Shown piece after piece: positions 8,710-17,317 of a stretch of DNA of 64,000 nt. The notes under the pieces were generated by a model, which searched no databases, was not told the origin of the DNA, and worked only from the letters and a program-made list of their open reading frames with translations. Each line of letters begins with the position of its first letter. Within the stretch, counting starts at the first letter, position 1. The stretch is from NCBI RefSeq assembly GCF_002531935.1, contig NZ_NWSV01000001.1:186001-250000 (forward strand), given 5' to 3'. The position numbers were made by a program, and so were the translations under genes. The DNA comes from Rhizobium chutanense (GTDB lineage: Bacteria; Pseudomonadota; Alphaproteobacteria; Rhizobiales; Rhizobiaceae).

Positions 8710-9612
8710 ATGGGTATGGGACGATTCAGCACGGCCGACTGGGCCGCCTACAATGCACGCCATGTGGACGGCCGCAGCCGGTCTGAAGTCTTCGGCGCCA
8801 CCGGCATCGATCCGCAATTCGACCCGGCGCGCTTTGCCACCCGCGAGAGCCGCGACAGCGCCTATAATCCGCGATCGACCCCGATCATTCTGGCCTCGGA
8901 TGTGACCGGCTCGATGGGCATGATCGCCCACGAACTGATGCGCGGCGGGCTCATCACCCTGACATCGGAGATCTACGATCGCCGTCCGGTGTCTGACCCG
9001 CACATCATGGTGGCGGCGGTGGGAGATGCGGACACCGATGTGGCACCGCTGCAGGCCACCCAGTTCGAGGCAGACATCTCGCTTGCCAGCCAGATCCGCG
9101 CCTTGTGGCTGGAGGGCAATGGCGGCGGCAATGACGGCGAGAGCTACAGCGCCGCCCATCTTTTGGCAGCCCTCAAAACCTCGACCGATGCCTTCGAAAG
9201 ACGCGGCCGCAAGGGCTATCTCTTCACCATCGGCGACGAGCCGATTCACAATGGCCTGACCGCCCCTCAGATTGCCCGCATCTTCGGCATCGAACCGCCG
9301 CGCGGTCTGAGCGCCCGGGAATGCCTTGCGATGGCCGAGAGATCTTACGAGGTCTTCCACATCGTCATCCGCGAGGGCTATGCAGCCAGGAGGCTCGGCC
9401 GGGTGCTCGAAAGCTGGCAGCCGCTGCTGCCCGGCCGCACCTTCGTGCTCGATGATTACAGACGCATTGCCGAGCTGGTGGTTTCGATCATCGAGATCAC
9501 CGAGGGCCGCGACCCCGGCGACGTGGCCGCTAGCTGGCCCGGCGCGGCAGCCGCGGTCGTCGCCAAGGCCATCGGCGAACGCCCGAAGCGGCACCTGCTG
9601 CCGTTCTTCTAA
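8710..9612 (+). CDS. VWA-domain (MIDAS) protein, partner of PurA-like gene
   Basis: A 300-residue soluble protein with a von Willebrand factor A-like domain. The MIDAS-type sequence SDVTGSMG (Asp64, Thr66, Ser68) follows a hydrophobic strand (TPIILAS). It continues with PHIMVAAVGDADTD and the GGGNDGESYSAAHLLAAL helix expected of the second metal-binding region, then GRKGYLFTIGDEP. No signal peptide or transmembrane helix is seen, so it is likely cytoplasmic. The ATG is preceded by AAAGGAG. It is followed by a PurA paralogue on the same strand and preceded by an operator array shared with a divergent Nudix regulator. I do not know a named function. Confidence 0.8.
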   Translation: MGMGRFSTADWAAYNARHVDGRSRSEVFGATGIDPQFDPARFATRESRDSAYNPRSTPIILASDVTGSMGMIAHELMRGGLITLTSEIYDRRPVSDPHIMVAAVGDADTDVAPLQATQFEADISLASQIRALWLEGNGGGNDGESYSAAHLLAALKTSTDAFERRGRKGYLFTIGDEPIHNGLTAPQIARIFGIEPPRGLSARECLAMAERSYEVFHIVIREGYAARRLGRVLESWQPLLPGRTFVLDDYRRIAELVVSIIEITEGRDPGDVAASWPGAAAAVVAKAIGERPKRHLLPFF

Positions 9613-9624
9613 ATCAGGCACTCC

Positions 9625-9661
9625 AAAGGCCCCGGCGCGATCGCTCCGGGGCGCCCTTTTA
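9625..9661 (+). terminator. intergenic hairpin between VWA and PurA-like genes (possible attenuator)
   Basis: GGC-CCCGG at 9628-9635 pairs with CCGGG-GCGCC at 9646-9655 around a loop containing CGCGATCG. A short T run (9657-9660) follows, directly before the AAGGAG ribosome site of the PurA-like gene. It may terminate part of the transcript or set the ratio of the two products. Confidence 0.5.
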
Positions 9662-9673
9662 AGGAGCAGAATG

Positions 9674-10885
9674 ATGACTATTGAAGCACAGGCCGTGATC
9701 GGCGCGCTCTACGGCGACGAAGGCAAGGGATTGATGGTCGATCGCCTAGCCGCGGCGACATCGGGCGCCGTGGTGGTTCGCAGCAACGGCGGTGCTCAAG
9801 CCGGCCACACGGTGGTTGGTGAGGCCGGCGCCCGCCATGTCTTTCACCATCTCGGCTCCGGCAGCTTTGCCGGGGCCGCCACGCATTTCAGCCGCTTCTT
9901 CGTCGCCCATCCGATGCTGCTGCTCGACGAATTGGCGGCCCTTGATGCGCTTGGTGTGAAGCCCGAGACCAGCAGCGACCCGCGTGCCCCAGTGACGACC
10001 CCATTCGACGTCATCATCAACCAGGCGCTGGAGCTGGCGCGCGGCGGCGCCCGTCACGGCAGTTGCGGCCTCGGCTTCGGCGAGACCATCGAGCGCAATC
10101 TGCGCCCGGAATTCGCCCTGTCGACGAAGGATCTGTTCCGCCCCGATCTGCAGGACCGCCTGGTCTCCATCCGTGACGCTTGGGTGCCGGTCCGGCTTGC
10201 CGCGCTCGGCATCACTGCCTTGCCCGCCGAACTTGCCGCCGCGCTGGCTGACGAAACCACCATCGCCCGCTTCCAGGCCGATTGCGCCGCCTATCTCGAC
10301 CGGGTCACGCTCTGGCCCGACCGACGGCTGTGCGAGCGCGGCGCCGTCATCTTCGAGGCCGCCCAAGGTTTGCTGCTCGATCAGGATAGCGGCGGCTTTC
10401 CCCACGTCACCCGCTCGAAGACCGGGCTCGCCAACATGCTCGCCATTTCAGCTGAGGCCGGTATCACCGAGATCAACGCAACATATGCAACGCGCTGCTA
10501 CACCACCCGGCACGGCACGGGGCTCCTCAAGGGCGAAGTTCCCGTACTGCCCGGGATCAAAGTCGCTGATCCCACCAACGCGCCGAACGAGTGGCAGGGC
10601 ACCCTCAGGCTCGCCCCGCTCGATCTCGGTGTGTTGTGCGAGGCCATTGCACGCGATCTGGCGTTGGAGCGCGGCGGCATCGCGGTCAAAGCCGGGCTGG
10701 CGGTGACCTGCCTCGATCAGGCGGACGATGGCTTTGTCGTGGCGGATCGCGAAGAAGCAATGCAGCTTGATCCCACCAAAGCGGCGGCGCACATATCGGA
10801 TCGTGTCGGCCTGCCGCTCTGTGCCGAAAGCTGGGGACCGCGCCGTGGGGATGTCAGGCTCTGTATGGATGCAGCCGCCGCGTGA
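9674..10885 (+). CDS. divergent adenylosuccinate synthetase-like protein (PurA paralogue)
   Basis: A 403-residue member of the PurA family, shorter than the roughly 430 residues of housekeeping enzymes. The N-terminal loop GALYGDEGKGLMVDRL keeps the catalytic Asp (D15), and AGHT keeps the catalytic His (H45). Further family blocks are IFEAAQGLLLDQDSGGFPHV and YATRCYTTRHGTG. The usual GRPRRCGW(F/L)D block is replaced by QGTLRLAPLDLG and the GTP-binding TKLDVL by VTCLDQAD, so substrate or nucleotide use may differ. AAGGAG lies seven bases before the ATG at 9674 (another ATG at 9671). It follows a VWA gene, unlike housekeeping purA. The function is inferred only as ATP-grasp-independent IMP/aspartate-type ligation. 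Confidence 0.8.
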   Translation: MTIEAQAVIGALYGDEGKGLMVDRLAAATSGAVVVRSNGGAQAGHTVVGEAGARHVFHHLGSGSFAGAATHFSRFFVAHPMLLLDELAALDALGVKPETSSDPRAPVTTPFDVIINQALELARGGARHGSCGLGFGETIERNLRPEFALSTKDLFRPDLQDRLVSIRDAWVPVRLAALGITALPAELAAALADETTIARFQADCAAYLDRVTLWPDRRLCERGAVIFEAAQGLLLDQDSGGFPHVTRSKTGLANMLAISAEAGITEINATYATRCYTTRHGTGLLKGEVPVLPGIKVADPTNAPNEWQGTLRLAPLDLGVLCEAIARDLALERGGIAVKAGLAVTCLDQADDGFVVADREEAMQLDPTKAAAHISDRVGLPLCAESWGPRRGDVRLCMDAAAA

Positions 10886-10896
10886 ACGCCGAGCAA

Positions 10897-10930
10897 CAAA
10901 AGAGCCCGCGCGGCAATGCCGGCGGGCTCC
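10897..10930 (-). terminator. Rho-independent terminator of argG
   Basis: Stem GAGCCCGC (10902-10909) with GCGGGCTC (10922-10929). On the minus strand it is followed by TTTTGTTG. It lies directly after the argG stop and converges on the PurA-like gene. Confidence 0.8.
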
Positions 10931-10952
10931 TGTCGAATTCGAAAGCGCGTGA

Positions 10953-12176
10953 TTACTTCGTGAGGTTGCGCTTGCCGAGCGTGCGCAGGCGCAGCGCGTT
11001 GAGCTTGATGAAGCCGGCTGCATCCTTCTGGTCGTAGGCGCCCTGGTCGTCCTCGAAGGTAACGAGCTTGTCGGAATAGAGCGACTTTGCGCTTTCGCGG
11101 CCGATGACCATGACGTTGCCCTTGTAGAGCTTCAGCGTCACTTCGCCTTCGACATGTTCCTGGCTCTTGTCGATCAGCGCCTGCAGCATCTCGCGCTCCG
11201 GCGAGAACCAGAAGCCGTAATAGATCAGCTCGGCGTAGCGCGGCATGATCTCGTCCTTGAGGTGGGCCGCACCACGGTCGAGCGTGATCGATTCGATGGC
11301 GCGATGCGCCGAGAGCAGGATCGTGCCGCCGGGTGTTTCATAGACGCCGCGCGACTTCATGCCGACGAAGCGGTTCTCGACGAGGTCGAGACGGCCGATG
11401 CCGTTGTCGCGGCCATAATTGTTGAGCGTTGCGAGGAGTGTGGCCGGCGACATCTCGACGCCGTTGATCGAGATCGCGTCGCCCTTGCGGAAGCCGACCT
11501 TGATGGTGGTCGCTTTGTCGGGGGCGGCTTCCGGCGAGATCGTGCGCATATGCACATATTCCGGCGCTTCCTGCGCCGGATCTTCGAGAACCTTGCCCTC
11601 GGAAGAGGAGTGCAGCAGGTTGGCGTCGACGGAGAAGGGCGCCTCGCCCTTCTTGTCCTTGGCCACCGGGATCTGATGCTGTTCGGCGAAGGCGAGCAGG
11701 TCGGTGCGGCTCTTGAAGGACCAGTCGCGCCACGGCGCGATGATCTTGATGTCGGGGTTCAGGGCATAGGCGGAAAGTTCGAAACGGACCTGGTCGTTGC
11801 CCTTGCCGGTCGCGCCGTGGGCGATCGCATCCGCGCCCGTCTTGCGGGCGATATCGATCAGATGCTTGGAAATCAAAGGCCGGGCGATCGAGGTGCCGAG
11901 CAGATAGACGCCCTCGTAGACGGCATTGGCGCGGAACATCGGGAAGACGAAATCGCGCACGAATTCCTCGCGCACATCCTCGATATAGATTTCCTTGATG
12001 CCGAGCATCTCGGCCTTCTTGCGCGCCGGCTCCAGCTCTTCGCCCTGGCCGAGATCGGCGGTGAAGGTGACGACTTCGGCGCCGAGTTCCGTCTGCAGCC
12101 ACTTCAGGATGATCGAGGTGTCGAGACCGCCGGAATAGGCGAGAACGACTTTCTTCACGTCTTTGTATGATGCCAT
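10953..12176 (-). CDS. argG: argininosuccinate synthase
   Basis: Joins citrulline and aspartate with ATP in the penultimate step of arginine biosynthesis. Full length (407 residues). The N-type ATP pyrophosphatase loop [15 protein letters not shown] is at residues 13-27. [14 protein letters not shown] (citrulline/aspartate binding) and the [16 protein letters not shown] block are intact. It is a monocistronic gene on the minus strand with its own terminator. The adjoining upstream parDE pair is separated by about 100 bases. Confidence 0.97.
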   Translation of the reverse strand: MASYKDVKKVVLAYSGGLDTSIILKWLQTELGAEVVTFTADLGQGEELEPARKKAEMLGIKEIYIEDVREEFVRDFVFPMFRANAVYEGVYLLGTSIARPLISKHLIDIARKTGADAIAHGATGKGNDQVRFELSAYALNPDIKIIAPWRDWSFKSRTDLLAFAEQHQIPVAKDKKGEAPFSVDANLLHSSSEGKVLEDPAQEAPEYVHMRTISPEAAPDKATTIKVGFRKGDAISINGVEMSPATLLATLNNYGRDNGIGRLDLVENRFVGMKSRGVYETPGGTILLSAHRAIESITLDRGAAHLKDEIMPRYAELIYYGFWFSPEREMLQALIDKSQEHVEGEVTLKLYKGNVMVIGRESAKSLYSDKLVTFEDDQGAYDQKDAAGFIKLNALRLRTLGKRNLTK

Positions 12177-12282
12177 GATGATGAGGTCCGTTGCATAAAA
12201 GGCCGGCGAAAACCCGGTATCGCGGCACTTTTAGCGAGATTGGCGCGTGACGCAAGGGCAAGCCGGACACCACAAGCCCAGT

Positions 12283-12573
12283 TTAGAGATGGGCCGCGAT
12301 ATTCATGCGCCGATGCAGGATGCGAATAACCGTCAACGCTTCTTCGGTCTCTGCATAAATGATGAAATGCGAGCGAGACGCCAGAGCGGCGTAGCCGTCT
12401 CTCAATCCAATGATTTTGCGGCCACGCTTTGTCTGTGCTGCAAGCGCCTCGCAGTCATCCCGGAGCGCAAAGATATAGTCCTCCGCTTGAGCCTGCCCCC
12501 ATTTCTCTTCGGTATAGTCATAAATCCTGTCGATATCGTCGGCAGCGGCTGGCGAGAGAACAAGCGCTTTCAT
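12283..12573 (-). CDS. parE: ParE/RelE-superfamily toxin
   Basis: A 96-residue protein with the compact RelE/ParE fold: LSPAAADDIDRIYDYTEEKWG at the N-terminus, SRSHFIIYAETEEALTVIRILHRRM at the C-terminus. The C-terminal hydrophobic strand plus ILHRRMN is characteristic of ParE-type gyrase-inhibiting toxins (family knowledge). The start overlaps the stop of the ParD-like antitoxin by four bases (ATGA), the usual antitoxin-first arrangement. RelE-like ribosome-dependent mRNase activity cannot be excluded from sequence alone. Confidence 0.85.
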   Translation of the reverse strand: MKALVLSPAAADDIDRIYDYTEEKWGQAQAEDYIFALRDDCEALAAQTKRGRKIIGLRDGYAALASRSHFIIYAETEEALTVIRILHRRMNIAAHL

Positions 12574-12815
12574 TGGCGGCCGCGGCGTGCTCGCTTTCCC
12601 TCGATAAAAGCATCAAAATCAAAAGGCCGCGGCTGGCCGGATTTCTCACCGTCGATAATGGCTGCCTCGATGGCTGCAAGCTCTGCCTCGCGCTGCAGAA
12701 GCCTCAAACCGGCGTCGATCATCTCGTCTGCGGAGCCATAGGTTCCCTGATCGAGCTGATGGCCGATAAATTCCTCCATATGATCATCGATTCGGATCGA
12801 CACGACCTTGGCCAC
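12570..12815 (-). CDS. parD: ParD-like ribbon-helix-helix antitoxin
   Basis: An antitoxin of about 81 residues. It has an N-terminal ribbon-helix-helix DNA-binding segment (AKVVSIRIDDHMEEFIGHQL, GTYGSADEMIDAGLRLLQ) and a charged C-terminal tail (PFDFDAFIEGKRARRGRQ) that should wrap the toxin. No ATG is available. The GTG at complement 12815 is preferred because CGAGG lies about seven bases upstream, while the alternative GTG at 12824 abuts it. It is expected to repress its own promoter in the short region divergent from the SDR gene. Confidence 0.85.
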   Translation of the reverse strand: MAKVVSIRIDDHMEEFIGHQLDQGTYGSADEMIDAGLRLLQREAELAAIEAAIIDGEKSGQPRPFDFDAFIEGKRARRGRQ

Positions 12816-12901
12816 GCGCGGCACCTCGCAGGTTTGACTTGCACTTCGAAACTACCATATTCGGCATCGTCCGAACAATGCTCCGAGGAGAGGCTGGTCC
12901 C

Positions 12902-13753
12902 GTGACGAATATTCAAGATATTTTCAAGACATCCAATGTTGCAGTCGTCACCGGCGGCGCGTCCGGCATCGGCCTGGCTGCGGCGAAATATTTCGCCGGA
13001 CGCGGCATGAGCGTCGTCATCGCCGATCTCGGCGGCGACCGGCTGGCGGGCGCCGCCGACGAGCTCAAGGCTATTGCCGGCGAGGAAAATGTGATGGCGG
13101 TCGAGACCGACGTCGCGATCAAGGAATCCCTGGAAGCGCTCGAACGCGCCGTTCTGCAGCGTTTCGGCCGTGTGCATGTGCTGATGAACAATGCCGGCAT
13201 CGGCCCGGAAACCTCGATCTTCAGCCCTCAGGCGAACTGGGACCATATCTTCGCCGTCAATCTGATGGGGGTGATCAACGGCACCCGCACCTTCGGCCCG
13301 AAGATGCTGTCGCACGGCGAGCCCGGCCTGATCATCAACACCGGCTCGAAGCAGGGCATCACCACGCCGCCCGGCAATCCCGCCTACAACATCTCCAAAT
13401 CGGGCGTGAAGGTCTTCACCGAAGCGCTGGAGCACGAGCTGCGCAACATCGAGGGCGGGAAGATCTCCGCCCATCTTCTGATCCCCGGCTTCGTCTTCAC
13501 CGGCCTCACCCAGGGCGACCGCTCGGAAAAGCCGGCCGCCGCCTGGACGCCGGAACAGACCGTCGACTTCATGGTCGAGAGCCTCGAGCGTGGCGACTTC
13601 TATATCCTCTGCCCCGACAATGACGTCGCCCGTCCGGTCGACGAGCGCCGCATGGCTTGGGCGGCCGGCGACATTATCGAGAACCGCCCGCCGCTGTCGC
13701 GCTGGCACAAGGACTATGCCGACAAGTTCAAGGCTTTTCTGGAACAGAAGTGA
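12902..13753 (+). CDS. short-chain dehydrogenase/reductase
   Basis: Classical SDR oxidoreductase of about 283 residues. The Rossmann cofactor motif TGGASGIG is near residues 18-25, the structural NNAG at about 98, and the active-site Tyr/Lys in YNISK preceded by INTGSK. An aspartate after the second strand (IADLGGDR) suggests NAD(H). The substrate is unknown. A GTG at 12902 is chosen because GAGGAGAGG lies eight bases upstream; an ATG at 12878 would add eight residues. The gene is divergent from parDE. Confidence 0.85.
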   Translation: MTNIQDIFKTSNVAVVTGGASGIGLAAAKYFAGRGMSVVIADLGGDRLAGAADELKAIAGEENVMAVETDVAIKESLEALERAVLQRFGRVHVLMNNAGIGPETSIFSPQANWDHIFAVNLMGVINGTRTFGPKMLSHGEPGLIINTGSKQGITTPPGNPAYNISKSGVKVFTEALEHELRNIEGGKISAHLLIPGFVFTGLTQGDRSEKPAAAWTPEQTVDFMVESLERGDFYILCPDNDVARPVDERRMAWAAGDIIENRPPLSRWHKDYADKFKAFLEQK

Positions 13754-13837
13754 TCGGCGGCATCAGCAGGTTTGATTGGTAATTTTCTGAAAGCCGGATA
13801 AAAAATCGTCCGATCTTTCCGGCTTTCAGAGCGTGCC

Positions 13838-14479
13838 ATGGATTTCCTGCCGAGCCTCTCGACCCTTCTGGCCTTTGCCGCCGCAACGCTGTTGCTCGCG
13901 GCGACGCCGGGTCCCGACATGACGCTGTCGATCAGCCGTTCGCTGAGCCAGGGCAAGAAAGCGGCTCTTTTCGTCGTCATCGGCACCAGCCTCGGCATCG
14001 TCGTTCATACCATGCTGGTCGCCTTCGGCATTTCGGCGCTGATCACCGCCTCGCCGACCGCCTTCCTGATCCTGAAGACCGGTGGTGCTGCCTATCTGTT
14101 CTGGTTGGCGGTGCAGGCGATCCGCTTCGGCTCGAAGCTCACCGTCGCCAAGGTCGAGGAGCAGAAGGGTTCCGCACTTTCGAACATCTCGTCCGGCTTC
14201 TGGGTCAATCTTCTGAACCCGAAGGTCATCATCTTCTTCATGACCTTCCTGCCGCAATTCGTCAGCGCCGGCGATCCCGCCGTCACGCAGAAGCTGCTTT
14301 TCCTGGGGCTTTGCTTTATCGTCATCGGGATGCCGGTCAATGCCGGCGTCGTCCTTGCCGCCGACTGGCTGGCCTCCTGGCTGCAGAACAACAGGAAGGT
14401 GCTGCGCGGCATGGATTATACCTTCGCCGGCGTCTTCTCGATCTTCGCTGCCAAGATCCTGCTCACCCAGGCCAGATAA
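13838..14479 (+). CDS. LysE/RhtB family amino-acid exporter
   Basis: Inner-membrane exporter (213 residues) with six predicted helices. The PGPDMTLSISRSLSQGKKAA signature of the RhtB branch follows TM1, and the second conserved block NLLNPKVIIFFMTFLPQF is central. Family members export homoserine lactones, threonine or leucine; which one is unknown. It ends one base before the ABC ATPase stop on the opposite strand, so the two units converge tightly. It is paralogous to the gene at 7088 but not closely similar. Confidence 0.9.
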   Translation: MDFLPSLSTLLAFAAATLLLAATPGPDMTLSISRSLSQGKKAALFVVIGTSLGIVVHTMLVAFGISALITASPTAFLILKTGGAAYLFWLAVQAIRFGSKLTVAKVEEQKGSALSNISSGFWVNLLNPKVIIFFMTFLPQFVSAGDPAVTQKLLFLGLCFIVIGMPVNAGVVLAADWLASWLQNNRKVLRGMDYTFAGVFSIFAAKILLTQAR

Positions 14480-15274
14480 TCAGCCGATCAGCAAAGCATC
14501 GTCGTCGAGCGTCTGGCCGCGCATGTTGCGGAACATGGCGATCAGGTCCTCGACCTGCAGGTTCTTTCTGTTGTCGCCTGCCACGTCGAGAACGATCTCG
14601 CCGCCATGCAGCATAATCGTGCGGTGGCCGTAATCCAGCGCCTGGCGCATCGAGTGCGTCACCATCATCGTCGTCAGCTTGCGTTCGGCGACGATCTTCT
14701 GCGTCAGGTTCATGACGAACTCGGCCATCCCGGGATCGAGCGCTGCCGTATGTTCGTCGAGCAGCAGCACTTCGGAACCGGCAAGTGTTGCCATGACAAG
14801 CGAGACGGCCTGCCGCTGCCCGCCGGAGAGCAGATCCATGCGGTCCTTCAGGCGGTTTTCCAGCCCGAGATTGAGCTCGGCGATCCGTTCCTTGAAATAG
14901 TCGCGCCGCTTGCTGCCAAGCGCCGAGACAAGTCCGCGCTTCTCGCCGCGCCGGGCAGCCAGCGCGAGATTTTCCTCGATCGACAAGGCGCCGCAGCTTC
15001 CCGTCAACGGATCCTGGAACACACGCGCCACCAGACCGGCGCGCGCCGCGGTCGATTTGCGCGTCACCTCGTTCTTGCCGATCAGCACCTGCCCTTCGCT
15101 CGGAATGACGTCGCCGGCGAGCACGCCGAGCAATGTCGATTTGCCGGCGCCGTTGGAGCCGATGACGGTGACGAAGGAGCCTTGCTCGATGGTCAGGCTG
15201 ACGCCGTTCAGCGCCTGCTTCTGCAGCGGCGTGCCCCGCCCGAAAACAACCTTGATATCCTTGACGCTGATCAC
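14480..15274 (-). CDS. ABC transporter ATP-binding protein (TrpZ-like unit)
   Basis: ATPase subunit of 264 residues with Walker A GSNGAGKST, signature LSGGQRQAVS, Walker B VLLLDEHTAAL and the H-loop VTHSM. It is the last gene of an operon encoding a binding protein, a single permease and this ATPase, the architecture of COG2984/COG4120/COG1101 importers (TrpXYZ-like). It begins with a GTG that overlaps the permease stop by four bases (GTGA). The substrate is not determined; aromatic amino acids or related molecules are known for relatives. Confidence 0.9.
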   Translation of the reverse strand: MISVKDIKVVFGRGTPLQKQALNGVSLTIEQGSFVTVIGSNGAGKSTLLGVLAGDVIPSEGQVLIGKNEVTRKSTAARAGLVARVFQDPLTGSCGALSIEENLALAARRGEKRGLVSALGSKRRDYFKERIAELNLGLENRLKDRMDLLSGGQRQAVSLVMATLAGSEVLLLDEHTAALDPGMAEFVMNLTQKIVAERKLTTMMVTHSMRQALDYGHRTIMLHGGEIVLDVAGDNRKNLQVEDLIAMFRNMRGQTLDDDALLIG

Positions 15275-16149
15275 GATGCGGCACCTCCGCGAAGACGGGG
15301 AAGGATGAGCGCCACGGTCACCAGCACCGCCGTGACGAAATTGAGGTCGGATGCCTGCAAGCCGATGACGTCGCTCGAAAGCGCCAGCTGGATCGCGATG
15401 CGGTAGAGGATCGAGCCGAGCACGCAGCCGATCAACGCGATCAACAGACCGCGCCGCCCGAGCAGCGTCTCGCCGATGATGACGGCGGCAAGCCCGACGA
15501 CGATCGTGCCGACGCCGGAGGTGACATCGGCAAAGCCATTCGTCTGGGCAAACAGCGCGCCGCCGAAGGCAACCAGCGCATTGGAAATCGCCATGCCGAG
15601 ATAGATCTGCCGGCTGGTATCGACGCCCTGGGCGCGGGCCATCCTTGCATTGGCGCCGGTCGCCCGCATGGCAAGCCCGGCATCGCTTTCCAGGAAGCGC
15701 CAGACCAGGATGAGTGCGACGACGACCAGAACGCCGACGAACAGCGGCCGCACGTAGAAATCACGCAGGCCATGGCCGAAGAACGGGCTGATCATCGTAT
15801 CCGCATTGATGAGCGCGACATTGGGTTTGCCCATCACCCTGAGATTGACGGAAAACAGCGCGATCATCGTCAGGATCGAGGCCAGCAGATTGAGGATCTT
15901 GAAACGCACGTTGAGCAGCGCCGTCACCATGCCGGCCGCCGCACCCGCCGCCATCGCGATCAGCGCCGCGAGCCAGGCATTGACGCCTGATATAATGAGC
16001 ACGGCGGTCACCGCCGCACCGAGCGGAAAGGAACCGTCCACCGTCAGATCGGGAAAATCGAGGACGCGGAAGGCGAGATAGACGCCGAGGGCGACGAAGG
16101 AATAGACCAGGCCGAGCTCGACGGCCCCCCAGAATGCGATTTGGCTCAA
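15271..16149 (-). CDS. ABC transporter permease (TrpY-like, COG4120)
   Basis: Permease of about 292 residues and eight or so hydrophobic helices. It contains the branched-chain-type motifs DLTVDGSFPLGAAVTAVLI and RATGANARMARAQGVDT, the EAA-like cytoplasmic loop that contacts the ATPase. The likely start is a TTG at complement 16149 (reading LSQIAFWGAVELGL), with AAGGGG about nine bases upstream; no suitable ATG precedes the first helix. It forms the middle of the three-gene importer operon. Confidence 0.85.
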   Translation of the reverse strand: MSQIAFWGAVELGLVYSFVALGVYLAFRVLDFPDLTVDGSFPLGAAVTAVLIISGVNAWLAALIAMAAGAAAGMVTALLNVRFKILNLLASILTMIALFSVNLRVMGKPNVALINADTMISPFFGHGLRDFYVRPLFVGVLVVVALILVWRFLESDAGLAMRATGANARMARAQGVDTSRQIYLGMAISNALVAFGGALFAQTNGFADVTSGVGTIVVGLAAVIIGETLLGRRGLLIALIGCVLGSILYRIAIQLALSSDVIGLQASDLNFVTAVLVTVALILPRLRGGAAS

Positions 16150-16208
16150 GGCTTTCAGCCCCTTTTTTGTTTCCGTTCCGCCCGTCGCGAAACCGCAGCC
16201 TTGTAATA

Positions 16209-16242
16209 CTTCAGCCGCCCCCGCGCAAACGGGAGCGGCTGA
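16209..16242 (-). other. intercistronic stem-loop between binding-protein and permease genes
   Basis: TCAGCCGC (16211-16218) pairs with GCGGCTGA (16235-16242), extended by CCCCG/CGGGA around a short loop. No T run follows. In importer operons such hairpins often stabilise the upstream binding-protein mRNA, which would raise its yield relative to the permease; that role is an inference. Confidence 0.5.
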
Positions 16243-16270
16243 ATGTGAACAGACCGATGGAGTTACAGAT

Positions 16271-17224
16271 TTATTCGATGACCTTGTTGGCGCGCTTAAG
16301 CACGCTCTCAGGCAGGGTGACGCCCATCTTGGCGGCGGCGGCCTTGTTGACGACGAGGTCGCTGCCGGCGGCAGTCTTGACGGCGATATCGCCGGGGTTT
16401 TCGCCCTTCAGCACCCGCACGACGATTTCACCCGTCTGCTTGCCGACATCGTAATAGTTGAAGCCGAGGGCAGCGATCGAACCGCGCGACACCGAATCCG
16501 TGTCGGCGGTGAAGAGCGGCAGCTTGCTCTCTTCGGCAACGGCGACAGCGCCTTCGAGAGCGGAGATGATCGTGTTGTCGGTCGGGATATAGATCGCATC
16601 GGCGCGGCCGACGAGCGCACGCGCCGCACCCTGAACCTCGGCCGACTTGGTGGCAGCTGATTCAACAACTGTCAGGCCGGCCTTCTCAGCTTCGGCCTTC
16701 AAGACGGCGAGCAGCGAAACCGAGTTCGCCTCACCCGAGTTGTAGAGGTAACCGATGGTTTTCACCTTCGGCAGGATTTCCTTGATCAGCGCTAGGTGCT
16801 CGGCGACCGGCGACATGTCGGAAAGGCCGGTGACATTGCCGCCTGGCTTGTCCATGTTCTTGACGAGCTGGGCGCCGAGCGGGTCGGAGACGGCGGTGAA
16901 GACGACCGGGATGTCGCGCGTCGCCGACACGACGGCCTGGGCTGAGGGCGTGGAGATCGGCACGATGACATTGGGCTCGTCGCCGGCGAACTGGCGGGCG
17001 ATCTGGGCAGCGGTGGCCGGATTGCCCTGCGCCGACTCGAACAGGAATTTCAGGTTCTCGCCTTCCTTGTAGCCGGCGGCCGTCAGCACATCGAGAACGC
17101 CCTTGCGGGCCGCATCCAGCGCCGGGTGCTCGACGATCGCCGTCACGGCAACCGTCACATTGTCAGCCTTTGCGGGCAGGGAAAGCGCCAAAGTGGCAGC
17201 AAGAGCGAGCAGAATCGGGCGCAT
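16271..17224 (-). CDS. ABC transporter substrate-binding protein (TrpX-like, COG2984)
   Basis: Periplasmic binding protein of about 317 residues. The signal peptide (MRPILLALAATLALSLPAKA, cleavage after AKA) is followed by VTVAVTAIVEHPALDAARKG. The COG2984 hallmarks VPISTPSAQAVVSAT, PVVFTAVSDPLGA, YLYNSGEANS and IYIPTDNTI are all present. It is the first gene of the binding protein-permease-ATPase operon. The start at MRPILLALA is chosen because it begins the signal peptide. Confidence 0.92.
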   Translation of the reverse strand: MRPILLALAATLALSLPAKADNVTVAVTAIVEHPALDAARKGVLDVLTAAGYKEGENLKFLFESAQGNPATAAQIARQFAGDEPNVIVPISTPSAQAVVSATRDIPVVFTAVSDPLGAQLVKNMDKPGGNVTGLSDMSPVAEHLALIKEILPKVKTIGYLYNSGEANSVSLLAVLKAEAEKAGLTVVESAATKSAEVQGAARALVGRADAIYIPTDNTIISALEGAVAVAEESKLPLFTADTDSVSRGSIAALGFNYYDVGKQTGEIVVRVLKGENPGDIAVKTAAGSDLVVNKAAAAKMGVTLPESVLKRANKVIE

Positions 17225-17317
17225 GAGTGTCCTCCTGAATGATTTTGGCGGCACTATTAGAAAAAGCGCATGCTTAAATCAATGCAGGAGAATTGTAGCG
17301 AGGATCAAACTTGCTGA

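Noticed and set aside
9674..10885. PurZ (2-aminoadenylosuccinate synthetase) or a Z-genome pathway
   Set aside because: The catalytic Asp in GDEGKG is retained, there is no phage context, and no dATP hydrolase or polymerase partner is present.
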